Assembly (NCBI GenBank): GCA_946482075.1
Contig: CAMLQG010000036.1
Span: 1-28,971, forward strand
Length of the DNA: 28,971 nucleotides
Source of the DNA: an uncultured Erythrobacteraceae bacterium
Lineage (GTDB): Bacteria > Pseudomonadota > Alphaproteobacteria > Sphingomonadales > Sphingomonadaceae
Direction of reading: 5' to 3'
Within the stretch, counting starts at the first letter, position 1, and each line of letters starts with the position of its first letter. The notes under the pieces are model-generated. The model was not told the origin of the DNA. It ran no database searches and saw only the letters and a list, made by a program, of their open reading frames with translations. This document shows, one piece after another, positions 1 through 6,240 of this stretch. A program made the translations under genes and the position numbers.

Positions 1-1789
1 CGTCCTCGTCGACATACCCCGTCACGCTGGCATCCGCCAACGCCGGCACATCGTCGAGAATGGTTACATCGAACGTGCCCTGGGCCGTATCGCCATTGGA
101 GTCCTCCACTTCGAAAGTGACGTCGAGCAGCGATTCCACATCTTCCACGCCAGTGGTCGGATGTTGCACCGGCTGGAGCAATTCGACACTGTAAGTGTAG
201 GTGACTTCGCCGGAACCGGGCCCGGCTACAGCGCTGTCGATCGTGATCCGCACGACCGGATCGCCGCCGCCCTCGGGCCGACCCACAAGTGCGCCCCCTT
301 CGAGCGCGAAGACGATGGGAGTTCCATCCAGCGTCTGAAGCTGACCATCGAGTTCGGGCGTGTCCACGAGCGAAACGGAGCCGAGCAGATTGCCGGGTAC
401 ATCGCCGCCAAAATCGACGACCACCGTACCGGAATCGGTGAGGTTCTCATCGCCATCGACTTCCTGCGGATCCACTTGGCCGGTATCGGGATTGGCGAAG
501 CGGAAACCGTCTTCATCGACCGCCAGATTTTCCGTTTCGCCGACCTGCGGCAGGTCGTCGCGGGCAAGATTGATCGTGAGCGTGGCGTCGGCCTCGCTGC
601 CGTCGCTGTCGGTCAGAGTATAGACGAAGACATCGCTGACATCGCCGGGCGCATCATCGAACGGCACATAGGTGTAATTGCCTTCCGCATCGATCGTCAG
701 GGTACCGTATTCCCCGGTTACGACCAGATTTCCGGAATTGTCGAATGTGCTGTCGGACCCGCCCGCACCCGACACGGCCGTCAGCGTCGCGTTATCGGCG
801 CCGACGGTGTCGGCTCCCGCGGCCCCTGTGACCGTGCCAACGCCGGTCATCACGTTACCGGTGGCGACCGGCCCCGCATCGCCGCCGACCACATCGACAT
901 CGTCGAGCGCGATCGGTTCGTCATCGATGATGGCGATCGTCAGAGTCGCGGTAGCGGTGTCGCCATCCGTGTCGATGACGGTTACTTCGAAGACGTCCTC
1001 AGTATCCTGCCCGAGCGTATTGTCCGTCAGAGTGTAGCTATACCCGATCGTTCCATCGGCGATGCTGGTGATCGTCAGAATGCCATGCTGGCCCTGGATC
1101 TGCTGGCCGACTGCAGTGACTTCGACCCCATTGATCAGAACCGCATCGGTCCCGTCCTCGGCGACGTAGACGATGGTCCCCGTCGTGGTTTCGATGGGCT
1201 CCGGCTCCTCCGTGCCTTCAGGCTCGTTCAACCGTTCGGGCAAGCCCGCTTCATCGACCGCGTCCGTAGCATTCACCGACCCTGTGGGATTGTCGGGCGT
1301 GACGATGACTACTTCGGGTTCTCTATCGATCGCCTGCAGGATTTCCTCTTCCCGCGGCTGGGGGAAGCTGAGCTCCGTGTAGGGGAGCAGATCACCGAGG
1401 CCATAGGCGTCCTGGAGGGGGTCCACGGGATCCGCGAAATTGCCGCCGGAACTTTGCGTGGTGCCGGCCGCAGGTTGCGGTTCATTGCCCGTGAGCAGCG
1501 CTGCGATGTTGAGCGGCGGGACCGAAACACCATCGACCACCAGCTGCGGCACGAAGATCGCCCCGTCCGGAATGACATAACGCTCGCCATCCGCCAGCTC
1601 GATGACCAGGTCTCGACCGACGACGCGAATGTCCTCGAGCGAGACGCCTTGCGGAAGGACCACGGTGTTAGTCGCGTCAGGCGAAAGGATAACCGCGCCT
1701 TGACCGGCAGCAGCTTGCGCCAGCAGCGGCGTCAGCGAGCTGCCCTCCTGAGACCGACCCTCTGAATCACGAGAATTTTCGTAGTCCAT
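1..1789 (-). CDS. Giant repeat adhesin, LapA/BapA-like, N-terminal part (cut by left edge)
   Basis: The frame reads without a stop from the ATG at 1789 to base 1, giving about 596 N-terminal residues of a larger protein. There is no Sec signal peptide, as expected for a type I secretion substrate whose signal lies at the missing C-terminus. Residues 1 to about 105 form a compact N-terminal region rich in beta-type sequence (VVLPQGVSLEDIRVVGRDL and on). Pro-Ala-Ala-Gly follows at 106-109, then an acidic, Pro-rich linker to about 200. Next come Ig-like/VCBS-type modules ending in VTVIDTDGDTATATLTIAI, LTDSDGSEADATLTINL and VEDSNGDTAQGTFDVTILD. Acidic Asp/Gly-rich repeats of this kind are typical of biofilm adhesins and often bind calcium. 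The LapG-like protease gene lies just upstream in the same direction. The C-terminal RTX or secretion domain and any T1SS genes are outside the window, so the secretion route is inferred. Confidence 0.85.
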   Translation of the reverse strand, partial: MDYENSRDSEGRSQEGSSLTPLLAQAAAGQGAVILSPDATNTVVLPQGVSLEDIRVVGRDLVIELADGERYVIPDGAIFVPQLVVDGVSVPPLNIAALLTGNEPQPAAGTTQSSGGNFADPVDPLQDAYGLGDLLPYTELSFPQPREEEILQAIDREPEVVIVTPDNPTGSVNATDAVDEAGLPERLNEPEGTEEPEPIETTTGTIVYVAEDGTDAVLINGVEVTAVGQQIQGQHGILTITSIADGTIGYSYTLTDNTLGQDTEDVFEVTVIDTDGDTATATLTIAIIDDEPIALDDVDVVGGDAGPVATGNVMTGVGTVTGAAGADTVGADNATLTAVSGAGGSDSTFDNSGNLVVTGEYGTLTIDAEGNYTYVPFDDAPGDVSDVFVYTLTDSDGSEADATLTINLARDDLPQVGETENLAVDEDGFRFANPDTGQVDPQEVDGDENLTDSGTVVVDFGGDVPGNLLGSVSLVDTPELDGQLQTLDGTPIVFALEGGALVGRPEGGGDPVVRITIDSAVAGPGSGEVTYTYSVELLQPVQHPTTGVEDVESLLDVTFEVEDSNGDTAQGTFDVTILDDVPALADASVTGYVDED

Positions 1790-2321
1790 AACCCCATGCC
1801 CCATTCACTGACGAATGCACGAATGCTCGCGAGTTCGTCGAGGACATGAACCGAAACAGGAGCTTACCCAAAACTCTAGGCGGAGCCCCCCGCTCCAGAC
1901 CTCATGCCCTTTTGGCTATCCTTTCCCATTGACAAGTCGGGCAATTCCGACTCGCCGACGACTAAGGTTGTGGCTGAGAGGAGATCAACGTTTGGCAATC
2001 ATTACAAGCGCGTTAACCATTTACAACTAACGACAAGTAACTTTTGGCTCGTGCAGGCCGCATGAAATATCGTGAAAAGTTCCGTTCAAGTAGGAAACAA
2101 AAACCCGGGCAATGGCATGATTCCATGATGTTTTATTCATAGCCCGCGATACCTCCCGCGGGAGGAGAGGCACCGGCGGCGAGCAAGTTCCGGCCCGCGC
2201 TCCGCATCCTTGGAGTCCTGATATGGAACGGCCCCGATAGCGGGCCGCCGGGGGTCTGAGCCGATCGCGCCGGCGACTCTTTCAGTTCCACCTCCCGCCG
2301 CGGGGCTCGAGACGATGGGCG
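1790..2321. other. 532-base intergenic region upstream of the adhesin
   Basis: No convincing gene is visible between the adhesin start and the protease stop. The part from about 1975 to 2140 is clearly more AT-rich than its surroundings and includes a CtrA-like site at 2002-2020. A perfect 14-base palindrome, CCTCCCGCGGGAGG, lies at 2152-2165, and a short hairpin (GGCCC/GGGCC arms) lies near 2231-2247, beyond the protease stop. This stretch probably carries the adhesin promoter and the 3' end of the protease transcript. I could not pick a confident -35/-10 pair. Confidence 0.5.
2002..2020 (+). promoter_or_regulatory. CtrA-like binding site upstream of the adhesin
   Basis: The sequence reads TTAC, seven bases, then TTAAC, one mismatch from the alphaproteobacterial CtrA consensus TTAA-N7-TTAAC. 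The right half continues as TTAACCAT (2013-2020), the commonly cited half-site. It lies about 215 bases upstream of the adhesin ATG. CtrA control is an inference from the motif alone. Confidence 0.35.
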
Positions 2322-3161
2322 CTAGCGTCTGCGATCGTTGATCCCGAGAGCGCGCCCATAGATCCAGGCGAAGGGGCCCGAGAAACTGAAAGTCGGCGAA
2401 TAGTCCGCGATCTGGTCCGCCTTCAGGATCTTGTCCGTGCGGCTGTCCAGCACGTACATCGCCGTGCCGCGCCGCACCGCCAGAACCGCATGATCGACCG
2501 GCCGGTTGCGTTCCCTCAGGAGAACGAGGAACATCTCGTCCTGCGAAATGCCGAAACGCTTCAGCAGCGCCATCTTCGCGATGGCGAAATCTTCGCAATC
2601 ACCCCGGCCCAGCGACAGCGTGCTCGCAGCCGACGACCATCGATCGCCGTTCGCATCATCGACGAACCGCACGTGCCAGTTCACCCATTGATTGACGATC
2701 GGCAAGGGATCGCGCGACGAAAGCTGCGGCGCCTGATCGACGAGTTCCTTCCAATCGCCGCGTCCGCCATCCAGCGAAAGGTCCCGCACACTCTCCCATT
2801 TCGGCGTGACGGACTTCTCGCCGAGCGGAACGGCGGAATAGCCGAATATGTCGGGGTCGGGTGGACGCACCGGCGGGGGCGGCAGGCATGTTTCCATCGC
2901 CTGGGAGTTCATTTCCGGCTCGGCCGGAGGAAGCGTGAAGATCTTCCCGGTATGCGGAAACAGCACGCCTTCCTGCGGAGGCGGCGACGGAGCCGAGGCA
3001 TCCCCCGTCACGCAGGGCTTCGGCTCCCGGGTTTCCGGCGCTCCCGGCTGCACGCCGCCGTATCCCGGGGCGGGGACCGCCATCGCTTGCGCGAATGCGG
3101 CAGGCGACCACGCGGCAAGCAGCAGCGCGACGATGCAGCTTGACCAGCGACCAGTTCCCAC
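2322..3161 (-). CDS. Periplasmic LapG-like transglutaminase-like cysteine protease (BTLCP)
   Basis: This 279-residue protein starts at a GTG preceded by GGGAGG at good spacing. Residues 1-25 form a signal peptide ending in AFAQA, followed by a Pro-rich linker to about residue 105. The catalytic domain shows the BTLCP signature: VNQWVN near 156, GRGDCEDFAIAK with catalytic Cys189, DHAVLAV with His224 and LDSRTDKI with Asp239. Asp188 and Glu190 flank the cysteine, as in LapG enzymes, where these acidic residues bind calcium. LapG-type proteases cut the N-terminus of LapA-type adhesins and release them from the cell, normally under control of the c-di-GMP receptor LapD. The adhesin gene lies directly downstream and carries a matching Pro-Ala-Ala-Gly motif, so it is the likely substrate. 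No lapD-like gene is visible in the window. The family is firm; the substrate is inferred. Confidence 0.88.
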   Translation of the reverse strand: MGTGRWSSCIVALLLAAWSPAAFAQAMAVPAPGYGGVQPGAPETREPKPCVTGDASAPSPPPQEGVLFPHTGKIFTLPPAEPEMNSQAMETCLPPPPVRPPDPDIFGYSAVPLGEKSVTPKWESVRDLSLDGGRGDWKELVDQAPQLSSRDPLPIVNQWVNWHVRFVDDANGDRWSSAASTLSLGRGDCEDFAIAKMALLKRFGISQDEMFLVLLRERNRPVDHAVLAVRRGTAMYVLDSRTDKILKADQIADYSPTFSFSGPFAWIYGRALGINDRRR

Positions 3162-3356
3162 CGTGCCTCCCTGCGCCAGGACACCTCCACACCGGAGGAA
3201 AAGCGGAGGTTATCTTACAGCCCAGGCAGGTCCACGCAAAGCAGTCAGCTAATAAATCAGCATACTTTCCACATTTAGCGTGATATTAGGGATGCTCGTG
3301 AGTCCTCCGATAACGCGGCAGAACGCAAACCGTATCTGGCAAGGAGGGGAAGAAAG

Positions 3357-3545
3357 ATGTCTTCACTTAATTACCGCCAGCTCGCCGAGCGGGAACGCCA
3401 GATAGCGGAACACCTGCATCTGCCTCAGCTGCGCAAGCTCCACCTCAACTCGGCGGCGCGATGGGACATGCTGGCAGCGGAAGCCGAACTGTCGGAGCCC
3501 GGCAAGAAGCCGCCCGGAGCCGCGGAGCAGACGATTTTCTATTGA
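3357..3545 (+). CDS. Small conserved-looking hypothetical protein (62 aa)
   Basis: This short ORF starts at an ATG preceded by a strong ribosome-binding site (AAGGAGGGG about 8 bases upstream). The product is hydrophilic and probably helical: an N-terminal segment with many Glu, Arg, Gln and Leu residues (RQLAERERQIAEHLHLPQ) and a Pro/Gly-containing tail ending in TIFY. No signal peptide or membrane segment is seen. It is transcribed away from the LapG-like gene, and a terminator-like hairpin follows its stop. I do not recognise the family. The ribosome-binding site, separate orientation and terminator support a real gene. Confidence 0.6.
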   Translation: MSSLNYRQLAERERQIAEHLHLPQLRKLHLNSAARWDMLAAEAELSEPGKKPPGAAEQTIFY

Positions 3546-3556
3546 TCGTCGGCTGC

Positions 3557-3615
3557 GGGGAAAGCGAACCAGGAAGAAACTTATCCCTATCGCATAGGGA
3601 ACCTTGGTTTTCCCC
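3557..3615 (+). terminator. Hairpin terminator after the 62-aa ORF
   Basis: A perfect 7-bp stem, TCCCTAT/ATAGGGA with a 3-base loop (3584-3600), sits inside a longer imperfect stem pairing GGGGAAA (3557-3563) with TTTCCCC (3609-3615). T-rich sequence lies on the 3' side. It starts 11 bases after the stop codon. Confidence 0.55.
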
Positions 3616-3618
3616 TTT

Positions 3619-3712
3619 CGTCATTGCGAGCCCGGCGAAGGCCGGGGAAGCAATCCAGAGCCCCGCACGCGCCGCTCTGGATTGCCGCGGGCCTTCGGCC
3701 CTCGCAATGACG
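3619..3712. repeat. Large palindromic repeat with cloverleaf potential
   Basis: The 12-base outer arms CGTCATTGCGAG (3619-3630) and CTCGCAATGACG (3701-3712) are perfect inverted repeats. Inside them are a short hairpin CCGGCGAAGGCCGG, an 11-bp inner stem CAATCCAGAGC/GCTCTGGATTG (3651-3661 with 3674-3684) and a hairpin GGGCCTTCGGCCC (3690-3702 region). The whole folds as a multi-arm cruciform. From memory, elements with these CGTCATTGCGAG and CAATCCAG modules are dispersed in many alphaproteobacterial genomes. It lies between two convergent genes. Confidence 0.8.
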
Positions 3713-3734
3713 CTTCGCGGCGAGCGGAATCATC

Positions 3735-4586
3735 CTAGATCCCCGCGGCGGCGCGGTGGCGGTAGGTCACGTTCACCCGTTCCGACAGGAGCAGATAGGG
3801 CAGCCACACCCCCGCACTGATCAGCACCTTGTCGATATTGCCTTCCAGGAGATCGCGCAGCGGCTCGGCCACACCGGCGGGTAGGCCGGATGCGGACATA
3901 TGCCGGGCGATGATCAGCTGGAACGTGATGTCCAGCCCCCAGACGAAGACCAGCATGCGCGGGAACAGCGGCACCGTGCGCAGGGCCATGACGAAGGCGG
4001 CCATGTAGAAGAAGTTCATCGCCATATTGTCCAGCGCCATCAGCCAGAACAGCTCGCGTGCCCAATCGGGCGCATGGGAATTCACCGCCGGTACGGCGAG
4101 CATGAATTCGAAGCTGCGGATGGCCACATTCAGCACCATGCCTATCAGCAACGAAGCCATGAAGCCGACCGGGCCGAAATGCACGCTGTCCCTGGCCGCA
4201 ACCGGTCCCAGCCGCTGCCACTTGCCGAACAGCGCCAACCGGAAGCGGGGCTGGCTGTGCAGCAGATCGCGCGGGAAGCTGCTCTGCGCGATGACAAAGC
4301 CCAGGACCGGCGCGATCGCGATCAGAAAGTAAGGCAAAAATAGTTGAAAAATATCGCCAAAGGAGCGCGCAGGTACAGGAGCGACGATCAGCTTGAGCAG
4401 CACGGCGGGGATGAAGGCGATCAGCCACAGCCAGGCGACCGTGTGCATCCGGGCATCGAAGAAAAGCCGGACCTTGTGGCTCGTGCGAAACAATATTCGG
4501 AAATAGGCGCGGACACAAAATTGCGCGTCATGAAGCAGGGAAATAGGAAATGATGCGGCGCCTATTTTCATCTCACGGCTTTCCAT
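3735..4586 (-). CDS. Polytopic inner-membrane protein of unknown function
   Basis: The product is about 283 residues with some six hydrophobic segments: WLWLIAFIPAVLLKLIVA, LPYFLIAIAPVLGFVIA, GFMASLLIGMVLNVAI, a stretch around LMALDNMAMNFFYMAAFVM, MLVFVWGLDITFQLII and VWLPYLLLS. The N-terminus is cytoplasmic-looking and basic. A GTG immediately upstream (4589) is an alternative start, as is an ATG at codon 6; none has a strong ribosome-binding site. The C-terminal region (a last helix, then SERVNVTY) loosely recalls DUF2569 proteins, but I would not assign the family. It is divergent from the flp pilin gene, with about 400 bases between them, so it may share regulation with the pilus locus, but no functional link is shown. 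Confidence 0.75.
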   Translation of the reverse strand: MESREMKIGAASFPISLLHDAQFCVRAYFRILFRTSHKVRLFFDARMHTVAWLWLIAFIPAVLLKLIVAPVPARSFGDIFQLFLPYFLIAIAPVLGFVIAQSSFPRDLLHSQPRFRLALFGKWQRLGPVAARDSVHFGPVGFMASLLIGMVLNVAIRSFEFMLAVPAVNSHAPDWARELFWLMALDNMAMNFFYMAAFVMALRTVPLFPRMLVFVWGLDITFQLIIARHMSASGLPAGVAEPLRDLLEGNIDKVLISAGVWLPYLLLSERVNVTYRHRAAAGI

Positions 4587-4683
4587 CACGCCCGACTTTC
4601 TACCAAACCACCGTCCACTTCGAATCGCAAGCCCATGAAGTGCAACCGAATCGCGCTTTCCTGTGGATTACCTAACCCTCCGA

Positions 4684-4701
4684 GCCGGCCAACGGGCCGG
4701 C
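4684..4701. other. GC-rich hairpin next to CtrA-like sites
   Basis: Perfect 7-bp arms GCCGGCC and GGCCGGC enclose the loop AACG. It lies in the middle of the divergent intergenic region, directly before TTAACCAT. No T-tract follows it, so it is not an obvious intrinsic terminator. Confidence 0.5.
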
Positions 4702-4702
4702 C

Positions 4703-4720
4703 TTAACCATGCATATTAAC
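4703..4720 (+). promoter_or_regulatory. Tandem CtrA-like half-sites upstream of flp
   Basis: TTAACCAT (4703-4710) matches the CtrA half-site, and a second TTAAC lies at 4716-4720. The spacing between the TTAA units is nine bases rather than the canonical seven. pilA of Caulobacter is a known CtrA target, which makes this plausible but unproven. Confidence 0.3.
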
Positions 4721-4791
4721 GAAATGATCCCGCAAACTATTCAAAATATAGGTAAATATTTAGCTAACATTTTAGCATTGACGTTGAGGCG

Positions 4792-4850
4792 TGCAGTGCG
4801 AGAGACTAACCGCGTCAGGGGAGACGGATTTGCGGTGTCTCGCTAAGTGC
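4792..4850 (+). other. Possible structured leader RNA of the pilus operon
   Basis: The left arm (TGCAGTGCGAGAGACTAACC followed by GC, from 4792) can pair imperfectly with the right arm GCGGTGTCTCGCTAAGTGC (4832-4850). The best segments are ACCGC/GCGGT and GCGAGA/TCTCGC. It lies about 140-200 bases before the pilin ATG. Function is unknown. Confidence 0.3.
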
Positions 4851-4988
4851 TTGTCGCCGAAACGATAAGTAGTGCAAGACATCGCCAAGTTGCCCCCAGG
4901 CAAAGGCCAACCGGAAATAGATGCCGGAGCCTTGGATACATACGGCGGGTCTGCCCCCGGCATCTCGCCGAATTGGGGGTTAGTTATC

Positions 4989-5255
4989 ATGAAAAATCTT
5001 CTGAAGTCGTTTCTGCGAGATGAATCCGGCGCTTCGGCGGCGGAATATGCTCTGATCCTGGCGATCGTCGGCGTGGCCATCGGTGCTGCGGCTCTGGGCC
5101 TTGGCAATGAGGTCCAGGAAGCCATCGAAGGCGCTGCCGACAATGTCCATGATTGTAACAATGGTGGCGGTACGAACTGCACCGCTTACACTGCTAGCGG
5201 TGGCGGCAGCAGCACCAGCAGCACGAGCAGCAGCAGCGGTGGTACCACGCCCTAA
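4989..5255 (+). CDS. flp: Flp/Fap-type major pilin precursor
   Basis: An 88-residue prepilin forming the subunit of Flp (type IVc) pili. The 14-residue basic leader ends in Gly14, followed by ASAAEYALILAIVGVAIGA. The cleavage site is after Gly, with Glu at mature position 5 and Tyr at 6, the defining Flp motif, and a single hydrophobic helix follows. The mature protein is about 74 residues. Unusually, it has two cysteines (56 and 64) bracketing a Gly/Asn loop, and a low-complexity Gly/Ser/Thr tail encoded by AGC-type triplet repeats. The ATG at 4989 was chosen because GGGGG lies about 9 bases upstream and the leader then has normal length. The prepilin peptidase that should process it is encoded at the end of the same locus. 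Confidence 0.93.
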   Translation: MKNLLKSFLRDESGASAAEYALILAIVGVAIGAAALGLGNEVQEAIEGAADNVHDCNNGGGTNCTAYTASGGGSSTSSTSSSSGGTTP

Positions 5256-5278
5256 TCTCGATCCGGTCTAAATCGTGT

Positions 5279-5299
5279 CCCGGCCCATTCCGGGCCGGG
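5279..5299 (+). terminator. Hairpin between flp and cpaB (attenuator or RNA stabiliser)
   Basis: Perfect 8-bp arms CCCGGCCC and GGGCCGGG enclose the loop ATTCC, 24 bases after the pilin stop. No U-tract follows, so it is more likely a partial terminator or a 3'-end stabiliser that lets pilin exceed the assembly proteins. This role is inferred. Confidence 0.5.
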
Positions 5300-5331
5300 A
5301 CATCAAATCTCAACCGGGAAAGGGCAGTCCA

Positions 5332-6237
5332 ATGGGGGGACGCAATCTCGTGGTTCTGGCAGTGGCCATAGGCCTCGGTCTGATCGCCGTACTTATCGCG
5401 AATGCCTATTTCAGCGGCATGGAAGAGCGGCAGGAACGTGTCGCCCAGGAGAACCGCCTCGCCCGCATCGTGGTCGCCTCGCGCGATCTTGCCTTCGGCA
5501 CTCCGCTGACGGCCGAGAATGTCCGGATGCAGAACTGGCCGGCCCAATCCGTGCCCCAGGGCGCATTCCACAAGATCGAAGACGCGCTGAAGAACGGGCG
5601 CGTGGCGCTCCGCCCGATCGTGCCGGGGGAACCCGTGCTGGCCGACAAGGTCAGCGGCACCGGCGGCCGCGCCGTTCTTTCCGCCAATCTGCCGGACGGC
5701 ATGCGCGCCGTCGCGGTGTCCGTAACCCAGGTCACCGGCGTGGCGGGCTTCGTCCGCCCCGGTGACGCGGTGGACGTGATCCTGACCCGCAAGATTCCCG
5801 GCGAAGGCGCGGGCGAGCAGGATCTCATGTCCGACGTGATTCTGGAAAACGTGCCCGTGTTGGCGGTGGACCAGGAAGCGAACGAGAAGGAAACCGCGCC
5901 GAAGGTCGGGAAGACCGCCACGCTGCAGGTCGATCTCATGGGCGCGCAGAAGCTGGCGCTCGCCGAACGGATCGGCCAGCTCAGCCTAGCGCTGCGCAAT
6001 GTCGAAAGCCAGACGCCGGAAGGCGGCAGCACCGTGACCGTCCGCGATCTGGCCAAGGCACGCCTCTACATTCCCGCGCGTGGCGGGCAGCGCGCGCCGG
6101 CCATGGCCGGCTATAGCGTTCCATCCGCCGCTTTCGCCGGCGCGATCGCGCCGGCGCGCCCGAGCGGGCCGGTGATGGCGGTGTTCCGCGGTGTCGAGCG
6201 GAGCGAATATGAAATTGGCGGCCTGGGGGGGAAGTGA
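5332..6237 (+). CDS. cpaB: Flp pilus assembly protein CpaB/RcpC
   Basis: The product has about 301 residues. An N-terminal membrane segment (NLVVLAVAIGLGLIAVLIA) is followed by a SAF domain at about residues 45-110 (RIVVASRDLAFGTPLTAENV). A CpaB/RcpC-type C-terminal domain follows, with SVTQVTGVAGFVRPGDAVDV near residue 130, typical of the family. CpaB is a periplasmic component of the Tad export apparatus associated with the secretin. The ATG at 5332 has AAAGGG upstream; an in-frame GTG at 5275 would place the hairpin inside the coding region and put a polar extension before the membrane helix, so it was rejected. The stop lies 3 bases before the secretin ATG, indicating an operon. Confidence 0.93.
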   Translation: MGGRNLVVLAVAIGLGLIAVLIANAYFSGMEERQERVAQENRLARIVVASRDLAFGTPLTAENVRMQNWPAQSVPQGAFHKIEDALKNGRVALRPIVPGEPVLADKVSGTGGRAVLSANLPDGMRAVAVSVTQVTGVAGFVRPGDAVDVILTRKIPGEGAGEQDLMSDVILENVPVLAVDQEANEKETAPKVGKTATLQVDLMGAQKLALAERIGQLSLALRNVESQTPEGGSTVTVRDLAKARLYIPARGGQRAPAMAGYSVPSAAFAGAIAPARPSGPVMAVFRGVERSEYEIGGLGGK

Positions 6238-6240
6238 GCC

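Larger units (their letters stand above)
4587..4988. other. 402-base divergent intergenic region upstream of the pilus operon
   Basis: This region holds a strong GC hairpin (4684-4701), two TTAAC-type CtrA-like half-sites (4703-4720), an AT-rich stretch (4735-4780) and an imperfect stem-loop (4792-4850). TTGACG at 4778-4783 is a possible -35 element without a clear -10. No separate gene is apparent. An in-frame extension of the pilin ORF back to 4872 lacks a ribosome-binding site and is not credible as pilin leader sequence. Confidence 0.5.

Noticed and set aside
161..1765. A 534-codon plus-strand ORF
   Set aside because: It lies antisense to the adhesin, whose frame gives clear repeat modules and domains. 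The plus-strand product has no recognisable character; it is a by-product of GC-rich codon structure.
1..1789. Possible CRISPR-like or tandem DNA repeat array in the adhesin
   Set aside because: The repeats are protein-level Ig-like modules with divergent DNA. There are no short identical repeats with regular spacers.
2490..3143. A 217-codon plus-strand ORF
   Set aside because: It is antisense to the LapG-like protease, which has a full catalytic triad and signal peptide.
4600..4680. Possible tRNA-like stretch with TTCGAATC
   Set aside because: It resembles a T-arm, but no acceptor, D-arm or anticodon stem could be built around it.
4872..4988. Upstream extension of the pilin ORF
   Set aside because: It would give a 53-residue leader before the prepilin cleavage site, has no ribosome-binding site, and the ATG at 4989 fits the family length.
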